Source of the DNA: Blastococcus sp. HT6-4
Lineage (GTDB): Bacteria > Actinomycetota > Actinomycetes > Mycobacteriales > Geodermatophilaceae
Direction of reading: 5' to 3'
DNA length: 64,000 bases
Assembly: GCF_039679125.1 (NCBI RefSeq)
Contig: NZ_CP155551.1
Location: forward strand, 3,100,001 to 3,164,000
The number at the start of each line of letters is the position of its first letter. Positions within the stretch are counted from its first letter, which is position 1. The notes under the pieces were generated by a model. That model had not been told where the DNA came from. It worked only from the letters and a program-made list of their open reading frames with translations, and made no database searches. The translations under genes and the position numbers were made by a program. This document shows, in pieces, positions 17,907 through 32,768 of the stretch.

Positions 17907-19581
17907 TCATCGGGCGACGGCGGTGCTTGTCCGACACCCACTTGCCGACCGTGCGCCGGATGATCTGGGAGAGCCGGTGGGCGTCGGCGCCGTCGTCGGA
18001 CAACGCCCGCTTGAGGTTCTCCTCGACCAGCGCGAGGACCTCGTCGAACGCCGCCGGGTCGTCGGAGAACCCCCGGGTGGACAGGTGCACCGGCCGCACG
18101 ATCGTCCGGGTCGACGGCTCGACCACCACGGTGAGCGCCACGAAGCCCTCGTCGCCGAGGATCCGCCGTGCCTGCAGCGACTCCTCGCCGACGTCACCGA
18201 CGTTGAGCCCGTCGACGTAGACGTCGCCGATGGGCACGCTGCCCACGATCGAGGCCTTGCCGTCGACCAGGTCCACGACGACGCCGTCCTCGGCCAGGAG
18301 GATCCGGTCGGTGGCCATGCCCGTCTCCTCGGCGAGCTTGGCGTGCGCCCGCAGGTGCCGCCACTCCCCGTGCACCGGCATGAGGTACTTCGGCTTCGCC
18401 ACGTTGAGCAGCGTGCGCAGCTCACCGGCCGGGGCGTGCCCGGAGACGTGCACCCGCGCGGTCTCCTTGTGCACCACGGTGGCCCCGCGCCGGGCCAGCC
18501 CGTTGATCACCTTGTAGACGGCGGTCTCGTTGCCCGGCACCAGCGACGACGCGAGGACGACGGTGTCGCCGGCCTCGATGGTGACGTGGTGGTGGTCGCC
18601 GCGGGCCATGCGACCGAGCGCCGAGAGCGGCTCGCCCTGCGAACCGGTGCTCACCAGCACCACCTGCTCCGGCGGCATCGCGGCGGCGTCGTCGAGCGAG
18701 ACCATGAGGCCCGGCGCCACCCGGAGCAGCCCGAGGTCGCGGGCCACCCCCATGTTGCGGATCATCGAACGGCCGACCAACGCGACCTTGCGGCCGTGCT
18801 TCTCGGCGCAGTCGAGCACCTGCTGGATCCGGTGGACGTGGCTGGCGAAGCTGGAGACGATCAGCCGCTGCGAGGCGCGGGCGAACACGTCGTCCAGCAC
18901 CGGCCCGATGCTCCGCTCCGGGGTGACGAAGCCGGGCACCTCGGCGTTGGTCGAGTCCGACAGCAGCAGGTCGATGCCCTCGACACCCAGCCGGGCGAAC
19001 GCCCCCAGGTCGGTGAGCACGCCGTCGAGCGGCAGCTGGTCCATCTTGAAGTCGCCGGTGTGCACCAGCACGCCGGCCGGGGTGTGCACGGCGACGGCGA
19101 GCGCGTCCGGGATCGAGTGGTTCACCGAGATGAACTCGCAGTGGAACGGCCCGGCGAGGTGGTCGTCGCCGGCGGCGACCTCGACCAGCGTCGGGTCCAG
19201 CCGGTGCTCGCGCAGCTTGGCGGCCACCAGGGCGAGGGTGAACCGCGAGCCGACCAGCGGGATGTCCCCGCGGAGCCGGAGCAGGTACGGGAGGGCACCG
19301 ATGTGGTCCTCGTGCCCGTGCGTGAGGACGACGGCGGCGATGTCGTCGAGGCGGTGCTCGATCACGCCGAAGTCGGGGAGGATCAGGTCGACGCCGGGCT
19401 GCTCGGCCTCCGGGAAGAGGACGCCGCAGTCGATGACCAGCAGCGATCCGTCGAACTCCAGGACGGCCATGTTGCGGCCGATCTCGCCGAGCCCACCGAG
19501 CGCCATCACCCGCAGGCCGCCCTCGGCCAGCGGCGGGGGCGCCTTCAGGTCGAGGTGGGGTTGGGTGACCTGACCACTCAC
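17881..19581 (-). CDS. rnj: Ribonuclease J
   Basis: 566 residues. Metallo-beta-lactamase/beta-CASP RNase with 5'-3' exonuclease and endonuclease activity in mRNA decay and rRNA 5'-end maturation. The metal motif HGHEDH is at residues 88-93. Later metal and beta-CASP motifs include HTGDFKMD, SDSTNAE and HVSGHA, and the C-terminal dimerisation domain is present. The GTG start overlaps the dapA stop by 4 nt. The dapA-rnj pairing is conserved in actinobacteria (Rv2753c-Rv2752c). The rRNA operon and pnp also lie in this window, so several partners of RNA turnover are close together. Confidence 0.96.
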   Translation of the reverse strand: MSGQVTQPHLDLKAPPPLAEGGLRVMALGGLGEIGRNMAVLEFDGSLLVIDCGVLFPEAEQPGVDLILPDFGVIEHRLDDIAAVVLTHGHEDHIGALPYLLRLRGDIPLVGSRFTLALVAAKLREHRLDPTLVEVAAGDDHLAGPFHCEFISVNHSIPDALAVAVHTPAGVLVHTGDFKMDQLPLDGVLTDLGAFARLGVEGIDLLLSDSTNAEVPGFVTPERSIGPVLDDVFARASQRLIVSSFASHVHRIQQVLDCAEKHGRKVALVGRSMIRNMGVARDLGLLRVAPGLMVSLDDAAAMPPEQVVLVSTGSQGEPLSALGRMARGDHHHVTIEAGDTVVLASSLVPGNETAVYKVINGLARRGATVVHKETARVHVSGHAPAGELRTLLNVAKPKYLMPVHGEWRHLRAHAKLAEETGMATDRILLAEDGVVVDLVDGKASIVGSVPIGDVYVDGLNVGDVGEESLQARRILGDEGFVALTVVVEPSTRTIVRPVHLSTRGFSDDPAAFDEVLALVEENLKRALSDDGADAHRLSQIIRRTVGKWVSDKHRRRPMIIPTVLEV

Positions 19582-20474
19582 AGGGAAACGCCTCCAGCGG
19601 CGAGGTCGGCGCGCAGCTGCGCGATCTGTTCGGGGGTGGCGTCGACCAGTGGTGGCCGGACGGGTCCGGCCGGCAGGCCGAGCGCGTTGAGCGCAGCCTT
19701 CACCGTGATGACGCCCTGGGTGCGGAAGATGCCGGTGTAAACCGGGAGCAGGCTCTGGTTGATCGCCCGGGCGGTGGCGAGGTCGCCGGCCTCGACGGCC
19801 GCGATCAGCTCGGCCAGCCGGTGGCCGACGAGGTGGCCGACGACGCTGACCACGCCCACGCCACCCAACGCCAGGATCGGCAGGTTCAGCATGTCCTCGC
19901 CGCTGTAGTAGACGAGGTCGGTGCGGGCCAGCGTCCAGGCGATCGCGCCCAGGTCGGCCTTGGCGTCCTTGACCGCGACGATCCGCGGGTGCTCGGCCGC
20001 CCGCACGAGGGTCTCGACCTCGATGGGCATCCCGGTGCGCACGGGGATGTCGTAGAGCATCACCGGCAGGTCGGTGCTGTCGGCGATCGAGGTGAAGTGC
20101 CGGAGCAGCCCGGCCTGCGGTGGCCGGTTGTAGTACGGGGTCACGACCAGCAGCCCGTCGACCCCGAGGCGCTCGGCCGCGCGGGCCTTGTCGATGGAGT
20201 GCGCGGTGTCGTAGGTGCCGACGCCGGCGAGGATCGTGGCCCGGTCGCCCACGGCGTCGAGCACGACCTCGAGCACGGCGTGCTGCTCGGCGTCGCTGAT
20301 GGTGGGCGACTCCCCCGTCGTGCCGAAGACGACCAGGCCGTCGTTGCCGCCCCGGTCGACCAGGTGCGCGGCCAGCTGCTGCGCGCCGGAGAGGTCGATC
20401 GAGCCGTCCTCGGCCAGCGGGGTGACCATGGCCGTCAGGACGCGCCCGAACGGCCGGGCGGGGTCGGTGGTCAT
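19578..20474 (-). CDS. dapA: 4-hydroxy-tetrahydrodipicolinate synthase
   Basis: 298 residues. Class I aldolase-type enzyme condensing pyruvate with aspartate semialdehyde, the first committed step to diaminopimelate and lysine. The Schiff-base lysine is K169 (IVAVKDAK); Y141 in LYDIP and the GTTGES loop at 51-56 are conserved active-site elements. dapB, the next enzyme, is about 11 kb further on the same strand beyond the rRNA operon. It is coupled to rnj by a GTGA overlap. Confidence 0.96.
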   Translation of the reverse strand: MTTDPARPFGRVLTAMVTPLAEDGSIDLSGAQQLAAHLVDRGGNDGLVVFGTTGESPTISDAEQHAVLEVVLDAVGDRATILAGVGTYDTAHSIDKARAAERLGVDGLLVVTPYYNRPPQAGLLRHFTSIADSTDLPVMLYDIPVRTGMPIEVETLVRAAEHPRIVAVKDAKADLGAIAWTLARTDLVYYSGEDMLNLPILALGGVGVVSVVGHLVGHRLAELIAAVEAGDLATARAINQSLLPVYTGIFRTQGVITVKAALNALGLPAGPVRPPLVDATPEQIAQLRADLAAGGVSL

Positions 20475-20484
20475 GACGCCGAAT

Positions 20485-21042
20485 CTACCGAGCCGTGCCA
20501 GCGGACCCGGTCCCGCCCACGGCAGGGCGCCGGTATTCCGACAGCGCGTAGCGCAGCCCCGCCGGCGCCGACTCCGACCAGCCCTCGGCCGGGGTGCGTG
20601 CCGTCCGGGTCCAGCCGTCCAGCGACGGGGCCCAGGTGTCCCCCGGGACGGCGGTGTCGACGTCGGTGACCACGAGCCGGTCGGCGTGCGGCAGGAATGC
20701 CGCGTACACCGCTCCCCCGCCGATCACCCAGCAGGAGCCGTGCTCGGCGAGCACCTGCTCGACGGAGCCGGCCCGCCGCGCCCCCTCGGCCGACCAGGTC
20801 GGGTCCGACGTGAGGACGACGTTGACCCGGCCCGGCAGCGGGCGGAAGCGCTCGGGCAGCGACTCCCAGGTGCGCCGGCCCATCACCACCGTGGCCCCGG
20901 TGGTGAGCCGGCGGAAGAGCGCCAGGTCCTCGGGCAGGTGCCAGGGCAGGCCGCCTCCGGCGCCGATCACGCCGTTCCGGGCCTGGGCCCAGATGAGCGC
21001 GATCCCGCTGTGGCCGTCCGGCGAGCTCGACGGCTGCGTCAC
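20485..21042 (-). CDS. dfrA: Dihydrofolate reductase
   Basis: 185 residues. NADPH-dependent reduction of dihydrofolate to tetrahydrofolate. Visible marks are the N-terminal [20 protein letters not shown] (Met20-loop region), DLALFRRLT with the substrate-binding acid, [13 protein letters not shown] and the NADPH glycine motif [10 protein letters not shown]. It is slightly longer than the usual 160 residues, with a variable C-terminal extension. The GTG start overlaps the thyA stop, so thyA-dfrA form a coupled pair: ThyA makes dihydrofolate and DfrA recycles it. Confidence 0.95.
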   Translation of the reverse strand: MTQPSSSPDGHSGIALIWAQARNGVIGAGGGLPWHLPEDLALFRRLTTGATVVMGRRTWESLPERFRPLPGRVNVVLTSDPTWSAEGARRAGSVEQVLAEHGSCWVIGGGAVYAAFLPHADRLVVTDVDTAVPGDTWAPSLDGWTRTARTPAEGWSESAPAGLRYALSEYRRPAVGGTGSAGTAR

Positions 21043-21845
21043 ACCGCCACGGCTGCCCGGATCGCGGGGTGGTGGCGGTAGTCCCGGAGGGCGAAGTCCT
21101 CGTAGGCGTGGTCGAACAGCGACGGCGCCGGCGCCAGTTCCAGCGTCGGGAAGGGCAGCACCTCACGGGAGAGCTGTTCGGTCACCTGCGCGACGTGGTT
21201 GCTGTAGATGTGGCAGTCGCCGCCCACCCAGATGAAGTCGCCGGGCTCGAGACCGACCTGCGCGGCCACCATGCGGGTCAGCAGCGCGTAGCTGGCGATG
21301 TTGAACGGCACCCCGAGGAACATGTCGGCGCTGCGCTGGTACAGCTGGCAGGAGAGCCTGCCGTCGGCGACGTAGAACTGGAACAGCGCGTGGCAGGGTG
21401 CCAGGGCCATCTCCGGCAGGGCGCCGACGTTCCACGCCGAGACGATCATGCGGCGGGAGTCCGGGTCCGACCGCAGCGTGTCCAGCAGGGCGGAGATCTG
21501 GTCGATCTGCTGCCCGTCGGGCGTCGGCCACGAACGCCACTGCACCCCGTACACCGGGCCCAGCTCGCCGTCGGCGGAGGCCCACTCGTCCCAGATCGTG
21601 ACGCCGTGCTCGCGCAGCCAGCCGACGTTGCTGTCGCCGCGCAGGAACCACAGCAGCTCGACGGCGACCGACTTGAAGTGCACCTTCTTGGTCGTCACCA
21701 GCGGGAAGCTCTCCGACAGGTCGTACCGGAGCCGCTCGCCGAACAGGCTGACCGTGCCCGTCCCGGTGCGGTCCTGCTTCGGCGTCCCCTGCTCGAGGAT
21801 GCGTCGCAGGAGGTCCTCGTACTGGGTGTCGATCGGTGCTGCCAC
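21039..21845 (-). CDS. thyA: Thymidylate synthase ThyA
   Basis: 268 residues, typical length. It methylates dUMP with methylene-tetrahydrofolate, giving dTMP and dihydrofolate. The nucleophilic cysteine is C151 in [12 protein letters not shown]; the RRMIVSAWN and [17 protein letters not shown] blocks bind dUMP. GTG 21845 is chosen because it precedes the conserved YEDLLRRIL helix directly; the frame stays open upstream but that part is not ThyA-like. A second, unrelated thymidylate synthase gene (thyX) lies 77 bp upstream. Confidence 0.96.
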   Translation of the reverse strand: MAAPIDTQYEDLLRRILEQGTPKQDRTGTGTVSLFGERLRYDLSESFPLVTTKKVHFKSVAVELLWFLRGDSNVGWLREHGVTIWDEWASADGELGPVYGVQWRSWPTPDGQQIDQISALLDTLRSDPDSRRMIVSAWNVGALPEMALAPCHALFQFYVADGRLSCQLYQRSADMFLGVPFNIASYALLTRMVAAQVGLEPGDFIWVGGDCHIYSNHVAQVTEQLSREVLPFPTLELAPAPSLFDHAYEDFALRDYRHHPAIRAAVAV

Positions 21846-21922
21846 GCGCCCGAGGGTACGACGGCCCGGGGACGGTTCCGGAGGCCCTGCGGCCACCGGG
21901 ACCAGAGGTGCGCGCGAGGCGC

Positions 21923-22675
21923 TCAGCCCTCGGCGACGAACGGGCTGGCCGCGACCTCCGTGCCGTCGGCCAGGGCGCTGATCCGGAAGTCGCCGAACAC
22001 GTTGCCGGCCACGCGCTGCAGCTCGCGCAGGCAGGCGATCGCCACTTCCCGGATCTCCACGTCGGCGTGCTCGCTCGCCCGCATGGCGACGAAGTGCCGC
22101 CAGGCGCGGTAGTTCCCGGTGACGACGATGCGGGTCTCGGTGGCGTTGGGCAGCACCGAGCGCGCCGCCTGCCGGGCCTGCTTGCGCCGCAGGGTGGCGT
22201 TCGGCACGTCGGCGAGGCGCTCCTCCAGCCCGTCGAGGAGCTCGTCGTAGGCGGCCCGGGCGGCGTCGGTCGCGGCGAGGAACCGCCGGTGCAGCTCCGG
22301 GTCCGCGGCGATGACCGCCGGCTCGACGACGGCGGCGTCCCGCTCGGGCACGTAGCGCTGGGACAGCTGGCTGTAGGAGAAGTGCCGGTGGCGGACCAGC
22401 TCGTGGGTGAGCGACCGGGAGACGCCGGCGAGGTACATGCTCACCGTGCCGTGCTCGAGCACCGCGAGGTGGCCGACCTCGAGGATGTGCCGCAGGTAGC
22501 CGGCGTTGGTCGCCGTGGCCGGGACCGTCCTGCCCCACGACTCGTAGCAGGCGCGACCGGCGAACTCGGCCAGCGCCTGACCGCCGTCGGCGTCGGTCTC
22601 CCAGGGCACGTCCGCCGGAGGGGTGAACTGCGTCTGCGCGATGACCTGGACCCGCAGCGGCGCGATCGGTGGCAC
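21923..22675 (-). CDS. thyX: Flavin-dependent thymidylate synthase ThyX
   Basis: 250 residues. FAD- and NADPH-dependent dTMP synthase that releases tetrahydrofolate directly. The ThyX signature RHR-x7-S is present at residues 95-105 ([11 protein letters not shown]) and is followed by QRYVP. GTG 22675 has no strong ribosome site, but the protein aligns well from its first residues. It is adjacent to thyA-dfrA and near dapA-rnj; in M. tuberculosis thyX-dapA-rnj are contiguous while thyA-dfrA lie about ten genes away. Confidence 0.96.
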   Translation of the reverse strand: MPPIAPLRVQVIAQTQFTPPADVPWETDADGGQALAEFAGRACYESWGRTVPATATNAGYLRHILEVGHLAVLEHGTVSMYLAGVSRSLTHELVRHRHFSYSQLSQRYVPERDAAVVEPAVIAADPELHRRFLAATDAARAAYDELLDGLEERLADVPNATLRRKQARQAARSVLPNATETRIVVTGNYRAWRHFVAMRASEHADVEIREVAIACLRELQRVAGNVFGDFRISALADGTEVAASPFVAEG

Positions 22676-22715
22676 GGGTCGAGCCTACGGCCGGCGGCCC
22701 GGCAGACTGGGCGGC

Positions 22716-23147
22716 GTGGAGTGGCTGCGCGTGCTGATCGCCGTCGCCGGCGGCCTCCTGCTGCTCTGGCTGCTGATGCTGGCGGTCCTGTGGCGGGCCC
22801 GCCCCGACGGGCTGACGGCGCGGGACGCGCTGCGGTTGCTGCCCGACCTGGTGCGCCTGGTGCGCCGGCTGGCCGCCGACCGGTCGCTCCCGCGCGGGGT
22901 GCGGGTGCGGTTGTGGCTCCTGCTGGCGTACCTGCTCTCCCCGGTGGACCTGGTGCCCGACGTCGTGCCGGTGCTGGGCTACGCCGACGACGTGGTCGTC
23001 GCCGCCTGGGCGCTGCGCGCGGTGGTCCGCCGCGCCGGCGACGAGGCCCTCGTCCGGCACTGGCCCGGGGAGGCGGCCGGGCTGGCCGTGGTGCGCCGCC
23101 TGGCCGGGCTCAGCCCGCGAACGGAGGGCCTCCCACCGCACGGCTGA
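22716..23147 (+). CDS. YkvA-type DUF1232 membrane protein
   Basis: 143 residues. One N-terminal transmembrane helix (residues 5-25, Leu/Ala-rich) and a DUF1232 core, [20 protein letters not shown] (about residues 80-100), which is the YkvA signature. The function of the family is unknown. GTG 22716 begins just before the membrane segment. The start is 40 bp from the divergent thyX start, and the 3' end overlaps the convergent glycosylase gene by 38 bp. Confidence 0.85.
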   Translation: MEWLRVLIAVAGGLLLLWLLMLAVLWRARPDGLTARDALRLLPDLVRLVRRLAADRSLPRGVRVRLWLLLAYLLSPVDLVPDVVPVLGYADDVVVAAWALRAVVRRAGDEALVRHWPGEAAGLAVVRRLAGLSPRTEGLPPHG

Positions 23148-24333
23148 GCTCGGGGGCGAGGTCGCCCCGCTCGACGACGACGACGTCGTCGAGCGCCATC
23201 CAGCGGGCCATGTCCCGCAGCTCCGCGGACAGTGCCGCGGCCACCTCGGGGCGCTCGATCCCCTCCTCGCCGTGCGCGGCCTGCACGCGAAGCACACCGG
23301 CCCGGCGGTCGGCCTTGAGGTCGACGCGGGCGACCAGCCGGTCACCGAGGAGGAAGGGCAGCACGTAGTAGCCGTGCACCCGCCTGACCGCCGGGGTGTA
23401 GATCTCCAGCCGGTAGCGGAAGCCGAAGATCCGCTCCACCCGCGGGCGCTCCCAGATCAGGGAGTCGAAGGGGCTGAGCAGCGCACGGGCCCGGATCCAC
23501 CGGGGACGGCGGGCCTCGGGGTCGAGCCAGCCGGGACGGTTCCAGCCGACGACCTCGACGGGCAGCAGCTCACCGGCGTCCGCCAGCTCGGTGATCGCCG
23601 TCCGCGCGTCGGCGGGGCTCAGCCGGAAGTAGTCGCGCAGGTCGGTCTCGGTGGCCACCCCCAGCGCCCGGGCGGCGGTGCGGACCAGCTCCCGGACGGC
23701 GTCGCCCCGGGCGGGGGTGGGGGCGTGCAGGACGTCGGCCGGCAGCACCCGCTCGGGCAGGTCGTACACGCGCTCGAAGCCGGCCGTGCGCGCGGTGGCG
23801 GTGAGCGCGCCGGTGAAGAACAGGTACTCCAGCGCCGCCTTGCCGGCGTGCCAGTTCCACATGCTCCCCGGCCGGTTGGGCCGCTCCTCCTGGAGCTGGC
23901 TGGCCTTGAGCGGGCCGTCGGTGCGCACCCGTTCCAGCAGCGCCGCCACGAACTCCGGCCGCTCCCGCTGCACCCGGGTCATCGAGCCCCATGCCTCCTG
24001 CTCGGCCGCGGCCATGCGCCAGCGCAGGAACGGGTGCAGGCGCACCGGCAGGAACGAGGCCTCGTGCGCCCAGTACTCGAACAGGTCGTGCCGCCGGTTG
24101 GACAGGTCGTCGAGCGCCGCCCGTGGATAGGGGCCGAGCCGGCTGAACGCCGGCAGGTAGTGCGAGCGGGACAGCACGTTGACCGAGTCGATCTGCACGA
24201 CGGCCAGCCGGTCGGTGAGCCGGCGCAGCTGCCGGGTGCCGACGGCGGTGTCCGGCCGCGGCTCGGCGAAACCCTGGGCGGCCAGGGCGATGCGCCTGGC
24301 CAGCGCGGCCGGCAACCGTTCGACGCTGCTCAC
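23110..24333 (-). CDS. YcaQ/AlkX-like winged-helix DNA glycosylase (HTH_42)
   Basis: 407 residues, matching the winged-helix HTH_42 family (AlkZ/YcaQ). Family members unhook interstrand crosslinks or excise bulky alkyl adducts. The catalytic Q-phi-D motif of the YcaQ/AlkX branch is visible as VVQIDSVNV, with Gln47 and Asp49; AlkZ has Q-phi-Q instead. Other conserved blocks are [27 protein letters not shown] and [14 protein letters not shown]. The start is at 24333. It is divergent from a GNAT gene (59 bp). Assignment to the family is strong; the substrate is inferred. Confidence 0.85.
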   Translation of the reverse strand: MSSVERLPAALARRIALAAQGFAEPRPDTAVGTRQLRRLTDRLAVVQIDSVNVLSRSHYLPAFSRLGPYPRAALDDLSNRRHDLFEYWAHEASFLPVRLHPFLRWRMAAAEQEAWGSMTRVQRERPEFVAALLERVRTDGPLKASQLQEERPNRPGSMWNWHAGKAALEYLFFTGALTATARTAGFERVYDLPERVLPADVLHAPTPARGDAVRELVRTAARALGVATETDLRDYFRLSPADARTAITELADAGELLPVEVVGWNRPGWLDPEARRPRWIRARALLSPFDSLIWERPRVERIFGFRYRLEIYTPAVRRVHGYYVLPFLLGDRLVARVDLKADRRAGVLRVQAAHGEEGIERPEVAAALSAELRDMARWMALDDVVVVERGDLAPELSRAVGGPPFAG

Positions 24334-24391
24334 GTCGGCAGATACTGCCCGCCGGGTACGACGCCCGCGGGCGCGGCCCTACGCTGCCCCG

Positions 24392-24964
24392 GTGACGTCG
24401 GATCTCCCATTCCCCCGCCTCACGGGCTCGGCCGAGGTGTCGGTCCGCCCGGCGCGCCCGGACGATGCCGTCGCCGTCGCGCGCGTCCAGGGGACGACGT
24501 GGCGGACGGCGTACCGCGCCGTCCTGCCCGCCGCCGTGCTCGACGCCTGGGACGACGAACAGGTGCAGAGCACCTGGCGCGCGGCGATCTCCGCACCTCC
24601 CTCACCCGCTCACCGGGTGCTGGTGGCCGTCGAGGCCGACACGGTCGTCGGCTTCGCCGCCGTCGTCCCCACGGGCGAGGACGCGGGCACCGCCGAGCTG
24701 GCAACGCTGCTGGTCGAGCCGCGCTGGGGGCGCCGCGGGCACGGCAGTCGGTTGCTGGCGGCGGTCACCGACCTCGCGGCCATCGACGCGACCCGCCGGC
24801 TGGAGGTCTGGCTGCCGGAATCGGACCAGGCGTCCGCGGCCTTCTTCGAGTCTGCGGGGTGGGTGCCCGACGGCTGGGCGCGCACGCTCGACACCGGCGA
24901 CGCACCGCTGCGCGAGCTCCGATGGCACACGCTGCTGGAGGACGAGGAGGACCCGACACCGTGA
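24392..24964 (+). CDS. GNAT-family N-acetyltransferase
   Basis: 190 residues. Motif A reads LLVEPRWGRRGHGSRLLAAV (about residues 108-127), and the C-terminal strand ends in FFESAGWVPDG. The N-terminus SVRPARPDDAVAVARVQ is the usual first strand/helix of GNAT enzymes. The substrate is unknown. GTG 24392 is the last reasonable start before the domain. Its stop overlaps the start of the DUF2461 gene (GTGA). Confidence 0.85.
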   Translation: MTSDLPFPRLTGSAEVSVRPARPDDAVAVARVQGTTWRTAYRAVLPAAVLDAWDDEQVQSTWRAAISAPPSPAHRVLVAVEADTVVGFAAVVPTGEDAGTAELATLLVEPRWGRRGHGSRLLAAVTDLAAIDATRRLEVWLPESDQASAAFFESAGWVPDGWARTLDTGDAPLRELRWHTLLEDEEDPTP

Positions 24965-25626
24965 CCTTCACCGGCTTCCCGGACGACGGGCTGGTCTTCT
25001 ACGAGGGGCTCGAGGCCGACAACAGCAAGACCTACTGGACCGCCCACCGGGACGCGTACGACATCTGCGTCCGAACCCCCATGCTCGCCCTGCTGGACGA
25101 GCTGGCCGCCGAGTTCGGCCCGGGCAAGGTCTTCCGCCCGTACCGCGACGTGCGGTTCAGCCACGACAAGACGCCGTACAAGACCCACCAGGGCGCCGTG
25201 GTGAACCCCGAGGGCCGCGGGGCGGGCGCCTGGTACGTGCAGATCTCCGCCGACGGCCTGCTGATCTCCGGTGGCACCTGGCGGCTCGAGTCGGACCAGA
25301 TCGGGCGGTACCGCCGCGCCGTGGCCGACCCCGTGCAGGGTCCCCGGCTGGAGGCAGAGGTCGAGCGCCTGCGCGCGACCGGCTGGGAGATCCAGGGCGA
25401 CCGTCTCGTACGGGTGCCGGCCGGCTACTCCGCGGACGACGACCGGCTCGAGCTCCTGAAGCACAAGGCGCTGCACGCCACCCGCCACTGGGAGCCCGAC
25501 GACTGGCTGCACACGCGGGAGACCCTGGACCGCGTCCGCGCCGGGTGGCGCGACCTGCAGCAGCTCAACGCGTGGTTCGCCGACAACGTCGGGGCGACGA
25601 CGAAGGAACCACGCCCCCGCCGCTGA
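24961..25626 (+). CDS. DUF2461 (TIGR02453) domain protein
   Basis: 221 residues, the usual length of the DUF2461 family. Recognised by TGFPDDGLVFYEGLEADN at the N-terminus, the central FRPYRDVRFSHDKTPYKTH block and the SGGTWRLE strand. The biochemical function is unknown for the family. GTG start coupled to the preceding acetyltransferase. The next downstream element is the terminator of the convergent rRNA operon; the 168 bp between (25627-25794) hold no gene and only a weak hairpin at 25676-25691. Confidence 0.85.
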   Translation: MTFTGFPDDGLVFYEGLEADNSKTYWTAHRDAYDICVRTPMLALLDELAAEFGPGKVFRPYRDVRFSHDKTPYKTHQGAVVNPEGRGAGAWYVQISADGLLISGGTWRLESDQIGRYRRAVADPVQGPRLEAEVERLRATGWEIQGDRLVRVPAGYSADDDRLELLKHKALHATRHWEPDDWLHTRETLDRVRAGWRDLQQLNAWFADNVGATTKEPRPRR

Positions 25627-25794
25627 CCACGGCACTCACCACCCCGCACTCGGACGGCGCCGTGCGCTCATGACGCCGCCGGGAACGGCGGACGACAATG
25701 CTCCGCCGCGCTCACCGGTCCCGGGCGCACGCCGACGGACGCGCACGGCGGAGCGCGGGCATGGCGCTGGTGCGACCGGGTCCGGGCATGCCGC

Positions 25795-25826
25795 AAGGGG
25801 CCCCAGCACGGATGCTGGGGCCCCTT
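25795..25826 (-). terminator. Terminator of the rRNA operon
   Basis: Perfect 14-bp inverted repeat with a 4-base loop: AAGGGGCCCCAGCA, loop, TGCTGGGGCCCCTT, placed about 12 bp after the 5S 3' end. Very stable stem with only two terminal U residues, as is common in high-GC actinobacteria. DUF2461 converges on it from the other side. Confidence 0.88.
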
Positions 25827-25838
25827 CGGGAATGGTTG

Positions 25839-25955
25839 TCCGGCGGCGTCCTACTCTCCCACCCCGTCTCCAGGGCAGTACCATCGGCGCTGAAAGGCTT
25901 AGCTTCCGGGTTCGGAATGTGACCGGGCGTTTCCCTCTCGCCATGGCCGCCGTAA
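25839..25955 (-). rRNA. rrf: 5S ribosomal RNA
   Basis: About 117 nt on the minus strand, from TTACGGCGGCCATGGCG to the complementary 3' end GACGCCGCCGGAC. Conserved internal blocks CCCGGTCACATTCCGAAC and GGGTGGGAGAGTAGG are present. It is the last gene of the rRNA operon. Ends are given to within a few bases. Confidence 0.96.
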
Positions 25956-25989
25956 CTCTGTGAACATGTACGAACCGGCTGGTTCGTGC

Positions 25990-26013
25990 GTTCAGAACCG
26001 CACAGTGGACGCG
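25990..26013 (-). other. 3' arm of the 23S processing stem
   Basis: On the transcript this stretch is complementary to 29276-29299 in the 16S-23S spacer: 24 positions with one mismatch and one G-U pair. Together the arms would bracket the 23S precursor as a long helix of the kind cut by RNase III. The 23S-5S spacer is otherwise about 105 bp without a gene. Confidence 0.75.
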
Positions 26014-26060
26014 TGACATCTTGTTATCCGAGCTCGTTCACAGCACCAGAAGGTAGGTGT

Positions 26061-31168
<5,108 letters not shown>

Positions 31169-31440
31169 AGATGATTTGATCACAGCTGAGAACCGCGAGC
31201 TGACACTCGCGATATCAATCAACCAAAGGAATCCCTGCCACAACCACAAGAGCCATGGCACGGGGTATTACTTGGCACTGACTTTCGGCACGCTGTTGAG
31301 TTCTCAAGGAGCGGACGCGCAGGAAGTAGACCCTCGCGGGCTTCGTCCCTGGCTGGATGTCCAACTCTACGCCGGTTTCCAGAGGCCCGCTAGAGGGGCC
31401 ATCCGGTCCGGCGGCCCTCCCGGGCCGCGCGGCGCAAAGA
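31169..31440 (-). other. rRNA operon leader
   Basis: About 270 nt transcribed ahead of 16S. It contains CTTGAGAACTCAACAG at 31308-31293, which resembles the BoxA antitermination element of actinobacterial rRNA leaders. No protein gene is credible here. Confidence 0.75.
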
Positions 31441-31442
31441 GA

Positions 31443-31471
31443 AAGTTACGCGGCGGTGAAGACCGTGTCAA
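31443..31471 (-). promoter_or_regulatory. rRNA operon promoter
   Basis: Minus-strand TTGACA (31471-31466), 17-bp spacer, TAACTT (31448-31443): a perfect -35 with optimal spacing, about 275 bp before 16S. It fits a housekeeping-sigma rRNA promoter. It lies 100 bp downstream of the dapB stop on the same strand, so the rRNA operon has its own start. Confidence 0.82.
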
Positions 31472-31570
31472 ACCCGGGGGTCGTGACGCGCGCCACGCGG
31501 CCCGCGTCCGGGGTGGACCTCTCGGGAGACCCGTGCTGGACCTGCGGGTGCTGCTCGGCGCGGGATCCGC

Positions 31571-32413
<843 letters not shown>

Positions 32414-32761
32414 TCACCGCTTCCGTCGGGTGGCCCAGGCCCACGCCAGCGAGCCGACGAGGACCCCCACGACGTCGGCGATCAGGTCGGCCGGCGACGC
32501 CGATCGCGCCAGCGGGGTCAGGCCCTGCACCAGTTCACTGGCGACGGCGTAGAGCACCAGCCCCGCCGCCACCGGCGTACCGCGCCCCCCGGCCCACCGG
32601 GCGCTGATCGCCAGACCGGCGAACAGGAGCAGGTGCACGACCTTGTCGACCCCCGCCGGGGCGGACGGCACGTCGGACGCGGGAGCGAAGAGCACCACCA
32701 CCGACACGAGCAGGACCAGCGCCAGGACGACGCGGGACAAGGTCCCGCCGACGGCGCCCAC
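32414..32761 (-). CDS. VanZ-like small membrane protein
   Basis: 115 residues with four hydrophobic helices. The VanZ-family pattern is visible: VVHLLLFAGLAI, then YAVASELVQGLTPLARSASPADLIAD, then a last helix ending in basic TRRKR. The function of stand-alone VanZ-like proteins is not established. GTG 32761 is only 7 bp after the stop of the M16 peptidase, so it is probably the last gene of the rpsO-pnp-peptidase run. Confidence 0.78.
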   Translation of the reverse strand: MGAVGGTLSRVVLALVLLVSVVVLFAPASDVPSAPAGVDKVVHLLLFAGLAISARWAGGRGTPVAAGLVLYAVASELVQGLTPLARSASPADLIADVVGVLVGSLAWAWATRRKR

Positions 32762-32768
32762 GGTCCCC

